Translations under genes and position numbers: made by a program
Shown here: piece after piece, positions 1 through 7,629 of the stretch
How positions within the stretch are numbered: position 1 is the stretch's first letter
Layout of the letters: each line of letters begins with the position of its first letter
Notes under the pieces: model-generated
Told to the model about the DNA's origin: nothing
Databases searched by the model: none
The model's input: the letters and a program-made list of their open reading frames with translations, nothing else
Source: Spartobacteria bacterium
GTDB lineage: Bacteria; Verrucomicrobiota; Verrucomicrobiia; Chthoniobacterales; UBA6821
DNA: 36,830 nt
Assembly (NCBI GenBank): GCA_947487385.1
Contig: CANKWU010000019.1
Span: 1 to 36,830, forward strand
Direction: 5' to 3'

Positions 1-81
1 AGTATTGAATCGGGAAAAGCCTCCCTTTCGCTGGATCGTCTCAGAGAGTCTTCAAAATCCCACTCTGCCAGCTAAATCCGC

Positions 82-321
82 TTAGACTCCCAGAAATCCG
101 GGGAGTTCCTCGGGACCGAAATCCGAGAGGAATTTTCCCTCCTCGGTTACAAGAACAGGAGCTTTCGACTGTCCTGAAATTCTTCTCATCTCAGCAAAAG
201 CATTCGCATCAACAAGAACGTCCAACACTTCATAGGACACACCCTTTTGGCGAAGCCATGTTTCAGCCATGACGCACCAAGGACATCCCCTTTTGATATA
301 AAGTTTCATGAAATTAATCAT
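82..321 (-). CDS. Glutaredoxin-like thiol-disulfide protein
   Basis: A 79-residue protein with a CPWC redox motif near the N-terminus (residues 13-16), preceded by a beta strand (KLYIKRG) and followed by the thioredoxin-fold pattern including the cis-proline region KAPVLV and the C-terminal FLSDFGPEEL. Glutaredoxins reduce disulfides or mixed glutathione disulfides in the cytoplasm; CPWC is closer to the NrdH/Grx type than to thioredoxin CGPC. The length of about 75-80 residues is normal for this family. ATG at 321 has a GAGAG about 10 nt upstream; a second ATG at 309 (protein starting MKLYIK) is an equally reasonable start. The gene stands alone and runs opposite to the tRNA and pilT genes. 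The physiological partner cannot be told from the sequence. Confidence 0.85.
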   Translation of the reverse strand: MINFMKLYIKRGCPWCVMAETWLRQKGVSYEVLDVLVDANAFAEMRRISGQSKAPVLVTEEGKFLSDFGPEELPGFLGV

Positions 322-381
322 GATGATTGATCTCTCTTCTTGCCAGCATCCAGATCATGGCTCAGAGTATTTTATTTCCAC

Positions 382-457
382 GGCGCGTTCGTCTAGTCGG
401 TTAGGACACAGCCCTCTCAAGGCTGGCGCACGGGTTCGAATCCCGTACGCGCTACCA
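382..457 (+). tRNA. tRNA-Glu (anticodon CTC)
   Basis: A 76-nt cloverleaf ending in an encoded CCA. The acceptor strands GGCGCGT and ACGCGCT pair (with a G-U at the first pair), the anticodon stem CAGCC/GGCTG encloses the 7-nt loop CTCTCAA with CTC at 416-418, and the T arm ACGGG-TTCGAAT-CCCGT is canonical. CTC decodes GAG (glutamate). It lies alone between the glutaredoxin-like gene and the pilT genes. Confidence 0.95.
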
Positions 458-511
458 TTTTATCGGTACAGCCTGCTGGACTGGTAGGAACAAGTCATAT
501 AAAATTCCTAT

Positions 512-1582
512 ATGGACTCCCTCCCGGAATCGATAGAACTCTATTGCAGGGCAGCTCATAAGTATAAGGCATCCGATCTTATTCTGCACGCAGGGGAGCC
601 TCCCATTATCAGGGTGTCTGGAAGTATCACGCCGATGGAGGCACCGTGCCTGAGTCTGAATGACCTGATGGCCTTTCGGAATCATTGCGGAGTTCCTTCG
701 GAAGCAACGGACTTTGACGCGAGTTTTGTTTCGGTTGATGGCATTCGTTTTCGTGTGAACTTTCACCGGCAACTTGGGGCAGAGGCTGCTGTGCTGAGAA
801 GAATCAGCAACACCCCCCCAGATATCGATGGGTTAGGCGTCCCCTCGGATATCCTCAAGTCTATGGCCGCACGGAAATCAGGACTATTGGTTGTTTCAGG
901 TCCTACCGGTTCCGGAAAATCAACAACTCTCGCCGCCCTGATTCAATGGGTGAATATGAATTTGGAGCGTCATATTGTGACTATCGAGGATCCCGTCGAG
1001 TATGTGTTCGAGCGCGACCGCTCGCTCTTTACCCAGCGTGCGGTGGGTCTGGATACTCCTAGCTTTGCCCAAGGACTCCTTAGCTCCCTGAGACAAGCCC
1101 CTGATATCATCCTGCTCGGCGAGATCCGTGATGCCGACACCGCCATGGTGGCTCTGCAGGCTGCTGAAACAGGGCATCTTGTCCTCACAACGCTCCATGC
1201 CTCCGACGTAGGGGAGGTGGTGGAGAGGCTCATAGCTTTCTTCCCTGATGGAGGGAGAAAAGGGCATCTGCAAGTGCTTGCGGGACAGTTGCTCGGTATT
1301 CTCTGCCAAAAGTTGCTACCTAGCACATCTGGTGGAATGGTTCTGGCCACTGAATTTCTGACGAATTTCGGACTCTCACGGCAATGCATCCGGGACGCCG
1401 ATCTCTCCGCCTTAAGGGATGTCATCATCCAGGCAGATTCCTCGGAATCATATGATTTCCTGAGCTCTTTCTTGGACCTGGTGACCTCCCAGAAGATTAC
1501 CGAGGAAACAGCCCTCCTTGCGGTGCCGAACCCTGCTGAACTGAGGAGACGGATGCGTGGAATAACCAGCAGCACCTACTAG
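512..1582 (+). CDS. PilT/PilU-type twitching motility ATPase (first copy)
   Basis: A 356-residue secretion ATPase of the PilT family, which powers type IV pilus retraction as a cytoplasmic hexamer at the pilus base. Walker A GPTGSGKST starts at residue 130, the acidic box IEDPVEYVF and the Walker B-like DIILLGEIRD (about 198-207) follow, then the His-box region TGHLVLTTLHASD. The N-terminal PAS-like domain begins near AASDLILHAG-type sequence (here KASDLILHAGEPP). The second copy follows 10 nt downstream, so the two form an operon. No Shine-Dalgarno sequence sits at the normal distance; TATAAAAT at 498-505, only 6 nt before the ATG at 512, raises the possibility of a near-leaderless start or a different true start. 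No pilin or assembly gene is nearby, so whether this copy acts as PilT or accessory PilU is open. Confidence 0.88.
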   Translation: MDSLPESIELYCRAAHKYKASDLILHAGEPPIIRVSGSITPMEAPCLSLNDLMAFRNHCGVPSEATDFDASFVSVDGIRFRVNFHRQLGAEAAVLRRISNTPPDIDGLGVPSDILKSMAARKSGLLVVSGPTGSGKSTTLAALIQWVNMNLERHIVTIEDPVEYVFERDRSLFTQRAVGLDTPSFAQGLLSSLRQAPDIILLGEIRDADTAMVALQAAETGHLVLTTLHASDVGEVVERLIAFFPDGGRKGHLQVLAGQLLGILCQKLLPSTSGGMVLATEFLTNFGLSRQCIRDADLSALRDVIIQADSSESYDFLSSFLDLVTSQKITEETALLAVPNPAELRRRMRGITSSTY

Positions 1583-1592
1583 CTTTTTTAGC

Positions 1593-2675
1593 ATGAAGGA
1601 ACTTCCCGACATCATCGATATTCTCAGGGAGGCCGTCCGGAACGGTGCGTCCGATGTTCATCTCTGTGCCGGATTGGCACCCTCGATGAGGTTGCGTGGT
1701 GATATACGACCTTGCCTTGGCCGTGTGATCTCGAATCACGAGTGCCGTGAGATCATCTTGGGAATTCTCACCGAGTCCCAAAGGACGAGACTGGAACGCG
1801 ACTTGGAACTCGATTTCGGCTTGCAAGTGGAGGGAACGGGGCGCTTCCGAGGAAACGCCCATTTCAGCAGGGGAGCCCTGGAGGCGGTTTTCCGGCTTAT
1901 CCCAGAGGAAATCCCCTCCTTGATGGAACTGGGGCATCGTCATTCGATTATGCAACTCTGCAAGCGTACCGCCGGTCTGATCCTGGTCACTGGTATGACC
2001 GGCTCTGGAAAAACCACCACACTTGCCTCCATGATCCGCTGGATCAGTGAAAACCGTGATGCGGTCATTGTGACAATCGAAGACCCTATTGAGTTTTATT
2101 TTACAAGCAACCGGTCCATCATCAAACAGAGGGAATTGGGGGCCGATACAAGATCGTTTCACGAGGCGCTGCGCCACGTGCTACGTCAGGATCCTGATGT
2201 CGTGATGGTCGGGGAGATGAGGGATAGCGAGACCGTCCGTGCCGCTCTTACTGCTGCCGAAACAGGCCACTTGGTGCTGGCGACTCTTCACACCAACGAT
2301 GCTCCGCAAGCGCTGGACCGGATTGTGGATTACTTTCCGGGAGATGAGCAGGAACAAGTGCTCGGCCAGTTGTCCAATGCCTTGGCAGGAATTTTGGCTC
2401 AACGTCTCATTCCCTCAGAGGATGGGTTGCGGCGGATCATGGTCAGTGAGTTGCTAACAAATAACAGCGCGGTGGGAGCCTGTATCCGTGAACGCCGTTT
2501 TGAACAGATCGTCGGATTAATGGAAATAGGGCGTAAGGATGGCATGCATACCTTTGACGACATGATGCAAGAGCTCTATCTCTCGGGTTACATCAGTAAG
2601 GAGGAGGTTGTGGCTGGAGCAAGGGACCCGGCACGTATGGAAGGGTTAAGGCGTAAACCTGCTCAAAAATCATGA
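1593..2675 (+). CDS. pilT: PilT-type twitching motility ATPase (second copy)
   Basis: A 360-residue PilT family retraction ATPase. The N-terminal domain begins with NGASDVHLCAGLAP, typical of PilT. Walker A GMTGSGKTT starts at residue 134, the Asp box is TIEDPIEFYF, Walker B is VVMVGEMRD around 207, and the His box is TGHLVLATLHTNDA. The C-terminal GMHTFDDMMQELYLSGYIS corresponds to the family's conserved tail. These residues match canonical PilT more closely than the upstream paralogue does, so this is the better candidate for the main retraction motor and the upstream copy for a PilU-like partner; that division is inference. The gene ends 24 nt before the convergent coiled-coil gene. Confidence 0.9.
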   Translation: MKELPDIIDILREAVRNGASDVHLCAGLAPSMRLRGDIRPCLGRVISNHECREIILGILTESQRTRLERDLELDFGLQVEGTGRFRGNAHFSRGALEAVFRLIPEEIPSLMELGHRHSIMQLCKRTAGLILVTGMTGSGKTTTLASMIRWISENRDAVIVTIEDPIEFYFTSNRSIIKQRELGADTRSFHEALRHVLRQDPDVVMVGEMRDSETVRAALTAAETGHLVLATLHTNDAPQALDRIVDYFPGDEQEQVLGQLSNALAGILAQRLIPSEDGLRRIMVSELLTNNSAVGACIRERRFEQIVGLMEIGRKDGMHTFDDMMQELYLSGYISKEEVVAGARDPARMEGLRRKPAQKS

Positions 2676-2699
2676 TCGCACAGGTGGCAGGTTAACGGA

Positions 2700-2978
2700 T
2701 TATTTTTCTTCCCTGTTCCTGATTTTATCCTTTTTTGTTTCGCGCTTTTCTTCCAGGGAGGCAATCTCACTGGCGAGTTGCTTTCGAAGTTCGGTGACCC
2801 TTGCCTCATCAGCAAAGGCCTTGGCGATCTCTCCATCAATGAAGATGCGCTGCTCGGCGATACGAGCCTCAACCTCTGAATCGATTGCCGCCAGCATCCT
2901 TTTCTGATCGGCAGTGAGTTCGATGGATGGAGCGGTTTTTTCCAGGCGACTCATGGCTAGTTCGTAGGCTGATTTCAT
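2700..2978 (-). CDS. Small charged coiled-coil protein, function unknown
   Basis: A 92-residue soluble protein rich in Glu, Lys, Arg and Ala with heptad-like spacing from about residue 20 to the end, ending in an almost uninterrupted charged helix (EEKRETKKDKIRNREEK). I do not recognise a named family. There is no signal peptide and no membrane segment. It is convergent with the second pilT gene. The ATG at 2978 and the amino-acid use (even, well-spread codons, no stop-rich shadow) support a real gene. Whether it has any link to pili is not shown. Confidence 0.6.
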   Translation of the reverse strand: MKSAYELAMSRLEKTAPSIELTADQKRMLAAIDSEVEARIAEQRIFIDGEIAKAFADEARVTELRKQLASEIASLEEKRETKKDKIRNREEK

Positions 2979-3061
2979 CTGTCAATCCTATCATTGCTGT
3001 TTCCGAAGAAGAACGAAATTTGTGGATTGCACACTTGGAGCGTCACAGGAAGAGTTCCCTG

Positions 3062-3910
3062 ATGATCCGATTACTGAGTACTGATTTCGATGGCACGCTG
3101 ACGGATTCCTTATATCCCGAACGTTGCGTTCCTGCCCTTGAGAGGGAGCTTACGGCAGCAGTTGGTAACGGAGCCATCTGGGCGGTGAACACAGGTCGCT
3201 CCCTGGAGAGCGCCCTCGACGGACTGAGGGGACTTGGTCTCACTGTCACACCCGATTACATTCTCACCAGTGAGCGGCATGTCCATAAGCGGGACGGAAT
3301 GGGTGGGTGGCACGACTATGGCGAATGGAATGAAATCTGCAGGGAGCATCATGATCTACTCTTCAGTGAGAGCGGGGATTTTTTTGCCAGCATTGCCACA
3401 CTGCTGGAATCCCATACAGGGGTGACCTTTCAGGCGAATCTTCACGGAGTTCCGGAGGGACTCATCGCCTCCACCGAGGAGCAACTGGATGCCGTCACTC
3501 AGGCGCTGGAATACCTCCCCGGAAGGCCTCCGGATTTTCACTACCAGCGCAGTACTATTTACCTGCGATTCTGCCATCGTCGTTATGACAAAGGCAGTGC
3601 CCTTGCCGAGTTAAGCCGATTGATCGATATGCCCACGACTGAGATTCTGGCGGTTGGGGATCATCAGAACGATTTGCCGATGCTCTTTGGTGACGTTGCG
3701 GCGATGGTCGCCTGCCCCTCAAATGCCCATCAGAGCGTGAAGGATACAGTTTCCAAAGCAGGAGGCCATGTTTCCGAGCTGCCCGCAGGCGAGGGGACGG
3801 CCGAGGCCATCCATCTTTATCGAACAGGGAAAAAGTCCCCTTCAGAAAAAAGAAACCGGGAAGTAGCCCCTGATTTTTCTCAAGGACCAACTTCCCGGTT
3901 AAGAGAGTAA
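3062..3910 (+). CDS. HAD-superfamily phosphatase (Cof/HAD-IIB type)
   Basis: A protein of 282 residues from the chosen ATG at 3062, which is preceded by AGGAAGAG at a normal distance; the frame is open further upstream but that part overlaps the divergent coiled-coil gene and lacks family similarity. Motif I is DFDGTLTDS (nucleophile Asp and acid Asp), motif II is the Thr in AVNTGRS, and motif IV is GDHQNDLPML with the two metal-binding acids. A cap domain of about 100 residues lies between motifs II and IV, as in HAD-IIB enzymes that dephosphorylate sugar phosphates and related metabolites. The substrate is not predictable. The last codons overlap a 10-bp inverted repeat. Confidence 0.82.
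   Translation: MIRLLSTDFDGTLTDSLYPERCVPALERELTAAVGNGAIWAVNTGRSLESALDGLRGLGLTVTPDYILTSERHVHKRDGMGGWHDYGEWNEICREHHDLLFSESGDFFASIATLLESHTGVTFQANLHGVPEGLIASTEEQLDAVTQALEYLPGRPPDFHYQRSTIYLRFCHRRYDKGSALAELSRLIDMPTTEILAVGDHQNDLPMLFGDVAAMVACPSNAHQSVKDTVSKAGGHVSELPAGEGTAEAIHLYRTGKKSPSEKRNREVAPDFSQGPTSRLRE
3855..3899. terminator. Inverted repeat between convergent genes
   Basis: A perfect 10-bp inverted repeat (ACCGGGAAGT at 3855-3864 and ACTTCCCGGT at 3890-3899, 25-nt loop) covers the last codons of the HAD gene and lies just beyond the end of the convergent gene at 3924. It may serve as a bidirectional terminator, although no clean T-run follows on the plus strand. Confidence 0.4.
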
Positions 3911-3923
3911 GCTTAGGAAAAAA

Positions 3924-4343
3924 TCAGGCTTTTTTCTCCTGAATCCTATAATGAGCTTTTCCAACCTTCTTGATTTCAGGAATTTTTGATCCAGTACTAC
4001 TAAACCAGACGTGAACATTGGCATTCTTAATGCCGATCTTTTTGGAAAGATCAGTGACCTTCATCCCTGCGTCTCCAGCAGCTTTAAGAGCGGAGAGGAT
4101 TTTCTTTTTGATAGCTCCTCGAGGGGCACGCTTGGAACTTTCAGCGATTTTCTTTCCCGTTGCCTGGAGGCTCTTCTTAGAGGGGCGCCCTTGGCGCTTG
4201 GCCGAGGAGCGAACCGTCTTTCCAGAAATCAGAGTGACGAGCTGTCCCTCGATTATTTCGATTTGTTTAATGAGCGATTCTTTGCGTTCTGTGAGTTTAA
4301 TCAGGTTACGCAAGGCAACTGAACTAATGTTTGTGATGTTCAT
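3924..4343 (-). CDS. Basic DNA-binding-like protein with AT-hook-like and winged-helix-like parts
   Basis: A 139-residue protein from the ATG at 4343 (an earlier in-frame ATG at 4382 would add 13 residues). Three parts can be seen: an N-terminal coiled coil (LIKLTERKESLIKQIEIIEGQ), a basic linker with an AT-hook-like core (RQGRPSKK) followed by a second cluster (KRAPRGAIKKK), and a C-terminal 55 residues that read like a small winged helix (ILSALKAAGDAGMKVTDLSKKIG then VHVWFSSTG and a final strand HYRIQ). I infer a nucleoid-associated or regulatory protein. A TATAAAAT (4364 down to 4357 on the minus strand) and a 9-bp inverted repeat lie between it and the divergent transferase gene. The DNA-binding assignment rests on composition and motif shape only. 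Confidence 0.6.
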   Translation of the reverse strand: MNITNISSVALRNLIKLTERKESLIKQIEIIEGQLVTLISGKTVRSSAKRQGRPSKKSLQATGKKIAESSKRAPRGAIKKKILSALKAAGDAGMKVTDLSKKIGIKNANVHVWFSSTGSKIPEIKKVGKAHYRIQEKKA

Positions 4344-4346
4344 AAC

Positions 4347-4387
4347 AATACTTGTTATTTTATAGGTTATTGATGATGACAAGTATT
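4347..4387. promoter_or_regulatory. Inverted repeat between divergent genes, possible operator
   Basis: AATACTTGT (4347-4355) and ACAAGTATT (4379-4387) form a perfect 9-bp inverted repeat with a 23-nt spacer, exactly in the divergent promoter region of the AT-hook-like gene and the phosphopantetheinyl transferase. The AT-hook/winged-helix-like protein is an obvious candidate ligand, by inference. Confidence 0.4.
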
Positions 4388-5101
4388 AAAATGCGAAATA
4401 ATCCGAAGATCTTAATACATGATGCATTTCCCGGAATGATTCCCTCCGGAAAAGAAGTCACCCTTTTCCTGTCAGATTTCAACATCTTTTCTGAAACCCT
4501 ACTTAGTGAAGAGGAACGAAAGCGGGGAGCTTTAATGTCCTCAGTCGGAACAAGAGAAGCGTTTCTTGCCGGACGACGTCTTGTCCGGAACGTGCTCTCA
4601 CATTGGCTCTCCGTGGATCCCGTGATAGTGCCGATCCATATCTCGTCTGCGGGAAAACCTTATCTGAGTGGAGATTCTGTTCCCTTCTTCAGTATCACTC
4701 ACAGCGGGGGTCTGGTAATGGCTGCATTCTCCGCGGCGCAAATTGGAGCTGACTTGGAGTTGGAGCGCCCCATTGATACCGTTGCCCTTGCTTCCCGTTT
4801 TTTTTCAAACCAGGAAGCTCTCCTGATGAGTAATGAGAAGAATGAAGAAGCGTTTTTCAGGCTCTGGACGTGTCGTGAGGCAGCGATCAAGGGTGACGGA
4901 CGTGGTATGGGAAAGCTCCTTTCTCTAACAAAGGGCAAATCGGCCTCTATGGAAGAGGGGGGAGGAAGCCTGAACGTTGAGATCGAAAGCGAGAGCTGGT
5001 CTGTGGAGCATTGGACCATTGGGATGATGGAGTCACGCTACCATCTGGCACTGGCCACCAAGGTCAGGCCTTCTCTTATTCGCTGGTGTGATCTCCGGTA
5101 A
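4373..5101 (+). CDS. 4'-phosphopantetheinyl transferase (Sfp type)
   Basis: A protein of 242 residues from ATG 4373, which has a weak AGG 6 nt upstream (ATG 4391 is an alternative). It carries the family signature: IGADLELERP (Mg-binding acids) and, about 50 residues later, FFRLWTCREAAIKGDGRGM, the W-T-x-K/R-E-A-x-x-K block. Earlier, GKPYL...FFSITHSGGLVMAAF is the usual substrate-binding strand pair. The enzyme moves phosphopantetheine from CoA to a serine of carrier proteins. The size matches Sfp/Gsp-type rather than the short AcpS type, so it could serve secondary carrier proteins. It could serve the ketoacyl synthase cluster near 27 kb, but no carrier protein gene is visible in the window. 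Confidence 0.88.
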   Translation: MMTSIKMRNNPKILIHDAFPGMIPSGKEVTLFLSDFNIFSETLLSEEERKRGALMSSVGTREAFLAGRRLVRNVLSHWLSVDPVIVPIHISSAGKPYLSGDSVPFFSITHSGGLVMAAFSAAQIGADLELERPIDTVALASRFFSNQEALLMSNEKNEEAFFRLWTCREAAIKGDGRGMGKLLSLTKGKSASMEEGGGSLNVEIESESWSVEHWTIGMMESRYHLALATKVRPSLIRWCDLR

Positions 5102-5121
5102 CTGCTACTTTTATTAGCTTC

Positions 5122-6345
5122 ATGTCATTTCAGGATCTTGGACTCTTAGAAGCCGTTGTCCACGGCGCTCAGCGGATGGGGTATGTGGAACCTTCACCGA
5201 TTCAGGAACAAGCGATTCCCATCGCGATGAAAGGGGGTGATCTTATCGCGTCTGCGCAGACTGGGACGGGAAAGACAGCGGCCTTCGGACTGCCCATTCT
5301 GAGCAAACTCAAGAATTCGACCGGCAAGACGCGGTGCCTGATTCTGGAGCCGACACGTGAATTGGCTCTTCAAGTCGACGAGGCGTTTAAGGAATTCTCG
5401 GCTTTCACTGATCTGGAGACGCTTGTCATCTTCGGAGGGGTTGGGTACGGGGCTCAGCGCGAGGCATTGGCCCGAGGGGTTGACGTCATTGTTGCAACCC
5501 CCGGACGCCTACTTGACTTCATGCAACAGGGGGAGATCAATTTGGCCGATCTTGAGATTCTTGTTCTCGACGAGGTTGACCGGATGCTCGACATGGGATT
5601 CCTTCCCGACGTCCGTAGAATTGTCGAGAAATGCCCTAAGGAACGCCAAACCCTCTTCTTTTCCGCCACAATCCCCGAGGAGATCGAGCGCCTTTCCTCC
5701 TGGTGCCTCCGCAATCCTGAGAAAATTTCCATCGGTGCCCGTCGCTCCGCTGCTGAAACAGTAAAGCATGCCTTCTACCCCGTCGCTGCTGATCAGAAAT
5801 TCGATCTACTGAAGGCGATGTTGGACCGAACGGAATACCACAGTGTCATCGTATTCTGCCGCACGAAGGATGGTGCTGACCGTATCGCCCGTCAGCTTGA
5901 GAACGAAAAACATAAGGTTGCCGTGATGCATTCGAACCGTTCCCAGCAGGAGCGCGTTGATGCGCTTGAAGGATTTAAGACCGGACGTTACGAGGTGATG
6001 ATCGCCACCGACATCGCAGCCCGTGGTATCGATATCGCGGGAGTCAGCCATGTCATTAATTATGATGTTCCCCAGCATCCCGAGGATTACGTCCACCGTA
6101 TCGGACGAACCGGCCGTGCCCAGAGCGAGGGGGATGCCTTCACGATCATGACGGCCGAGGAACTTCCCCATGTGAAGGCGATCGAGACCTTCATTGCGCA
6201 GAAAGTGCCCCGTGAAAAACTCGAAAACTTCCCGTATCTCTTCACCATGCTCTTTCAGGAGGATGAAGCTGCGAGAGTTCTCAAGAATATCCGTGGGGCC
6301 CGTACCCTCAAGGGTTACAGCTATGGGGCAAAGCGTCGGCGCTAG
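5122..6345 (+). CDS. DEAD-box-type ATP-dependent RNA helicase (RhlE-like)
   Basis: A 407-residue helicase with a complete motif series: Q motif (PSPIQEQAIPIA), motif I AQTGTGKT (45-52), Ia PTRELALQ, Ib TPGRLLD, motif II DEVD (150-153), motif III SAT (181-183), then the second RecA domain with VIVFCRTK, motif V ATDIAARGIDI and motif VI HRIGRTGRA. The lack of a long basic C-terminal extension and the overall length fit the RhlE/cold-shock group acting in ribosome assembly or RNA decay. Motif II reads DEVD instead of DEAD, a tolerated variant since the catalytic D-E and final D remain. It starts 20 nt after the transferase gene, so it may share its transcript. Confidence 0.93.
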   Translation: MSFQDLGLLEAVVHGAQRMGYVEPSPIQEQAIPIAMKGGDLIASAQTGTGKTAAFGLPILSKLKNSTGKTRCLILEPTRELALQVDEAFKEFSAFTDLETLVIFGGVGYGAQREALARGVDVIVATPGRLLDFMQQGEINLADLEILVLDEVDRMLDMGFLPDVRRIVEKCPKERQTLFFSATIPEEIERLSSWCLRNPEKISIGARRSAAETVKHAFYPVAADQKFDLLKAMLDRTEYHSVIVFCRTKDGADRIARQLENEKHKVAVMHSNRSQQERVDALEGFKTGRYEVMIATDIAARGIDIAGVSHVINYDVPQHPEDYVHRIGRTGRAQSEGDAFTIMTAEELPHVKAIETFIAQKVPREKLENFPYLFTMLFQEDEAARVLKNIRGARTLKGYSYGAKRRR

Positions 6346-6398
6346 TCCGGATTTTTTATCTGACTGCAGGGCTTATCGACCTTCTCAAAGGGAGACTC

Positions 6399-6995
6399 TT
6401 AGAGGGAGGATTGCGCCTGGAATTTTCTGAGTAATGGCTGATGCTCTTTGAGCGATTCCGCGGGTAGGTGATCGATAAAGAGGATTCCATGGAGGTGATC
6501 CACTTCATGCTGGGCGGCACGCGAAAGAAGCCCCTCGGCCTCGAAATCCAGGATTGATCCATCAAGGTCCTGACAGATCACGCGGATCCGTGTGGGACGT
6601 TCCACTTCGTCATGAAGTCCAGGCATGCTCAGGCACCCTTCAACTTCCGTGGATCGGTCTTCCCCGATAGGATGAATCTCCGGGTTGATCATCACGAGTG
6701 GCATCAGTGACTCGATCTCCAGTTCCCGCCCATCAATCCAGGCGCGACTGGGACGATCCTCGAAGGCAGGCATCACATCGATCACAGCGAGTTGAATGGA
6801 GCGTCCGATCTGCTGGGCTGCCAGACCGCAGCCATCCTCTTCGTACATCGTGAGGAGCATTTCATCAGCAAGGGTCAGGATGGATTCATCGATTTTCTCG
6901 ATCTTCTTTCCCTTACTTCGTAGGGCAGGGTGACCGTATTTCACCACCACGAGTGGCTTGATTGGGAGTGATTTGGCTTTACGTGGACGAACCAT
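6399..6995 (-). CDS. def: Peptide deformylase
   Basis: A 198-residue metalloprotease that removes the formyl group from nascent N-formylmethionine. The three family motifs are present: GCGLAAQQIG (55-64), EGCLSMPG with metal ligand Cys121, and QHEVDHLHG with His163, Glu164 and His167. The length is slightly above the usual 165-185 because of an N-terminal basic extension and a longer central loop (PSRAWIDGRELEIES). It lies downstream of exbD (21 nt gap) on the same strand, and the initiator tRNA gene lies just upstream of exbD, so two parts of the formyl-methionine cycle sit within 1.2 kb. Confidence 0.95.
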   Translation of the reverse strand: MVRPRKAKSLPIKPLVVVKYGHPALRSKGKKIEKIDESILTLADEMLLTMYEEDGCGLAAQQIGRSIQLAVIDVMPAFEDRPSRAWIDGRELEIESLMPLVMINPEIHPIGEDRSTEVEGCLSMPGLHDEVERPTRIRVICQDLDGSILDFEAEGLLSRAAQHEVDHLHGILFIDHLPAESLKEHQPLLRKFQAQSSL

Positions 6996-7016
6996 GTCGA
7001 TGAGAGGAAAGGGTGT

Positions 7017-7433
7017 TTACTTGTTGAGAGGTTTTGCAAGTGCAGGGATATTTTTGATTCCCGCCATCTGGAGAGCATCAAGGACGGTGACCACTGTGCC
7101 GAAGGGGGCCTCTTTGTCGGCCTGCATCGTGATGGAGCAACCAGGATTGACTCGCTGTGCCTCATGGATCGCCGCAGGAAGACCTGCAGCCGTGATCGGC
7201 TTGTTATCGAAGGTGATCTGGTCCGGCCCCTTGATCTGGAGGAGGATAGCCTTCTTTGGTTGGCTTGTCGCGCTCGCGGCAGCCTTGGACTCGGGCAGGT
7301 TGATCTGCAATTGAGGAAGGCGATCTTTAAATGTCGTCGTGACGATGAAAAAAATCAGGAGAATCGCGAGAATGTCGATCAGAGAGACAATTGTGATCGA
7401 GGGCATCTTCCGCCGCTTGGTGTAAAATCGCAT
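7017..7433 (-). CDS. exbD: ExbD/TolR-family biopolymer transport protein
   Basis: A 138-residue inner-membrane protein: short basic cytoplasmic N-terminus, a single transmembrane helix at about residues 13-35 (SLIDILAILLIFFIVTTTF) containing the conserved Asp used in proton coupling, then a periplasmic domain with the usual ExbD ending (VVTVLDALQMAGI). ExbD works with ExbB as the proton-driven motor of TonB or Tol systems. No ExbB/TolQ or TonB gene is next to it, so its partner must be elsewhere; the gene is instead placed between the initiator tRNA and def. Confidence 0.88.
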   Translation of the reverse strand: MRFYTKRRKMPSITIVSLIDILAILLIFFIVTTTFKDRLPQLQINLPESKAAASATSQPKKAILLQIKGPDQITFDNKPITAAGLPAAIHEAQRVNPGCSITMQADKEAPFGTVVTVLDALQMAGIKNIPALAKPLNK

Positions 7434-7477
7434 AACCTAAAGATGCGCTGACTGGCCAAGAAAGGCACCTGAAAAAA

Positions 7478-7554
<77 letters not shown>

Positions 7555-7629
7555 TCCAGAGCTATAAACTATCATTCCCTGAATCCCAGTCAAGGGGCTT
7601 TACCTTGCAATAACTTCTTGAGAGTAATT

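Noticed and set aside
5571-5582. DEVD instead of DEAD as sign of an inactive helicase
   Set aside because: The catalytic Asp-Glu and final Asp remain and all other motifs are intact; such variants are tolerated.
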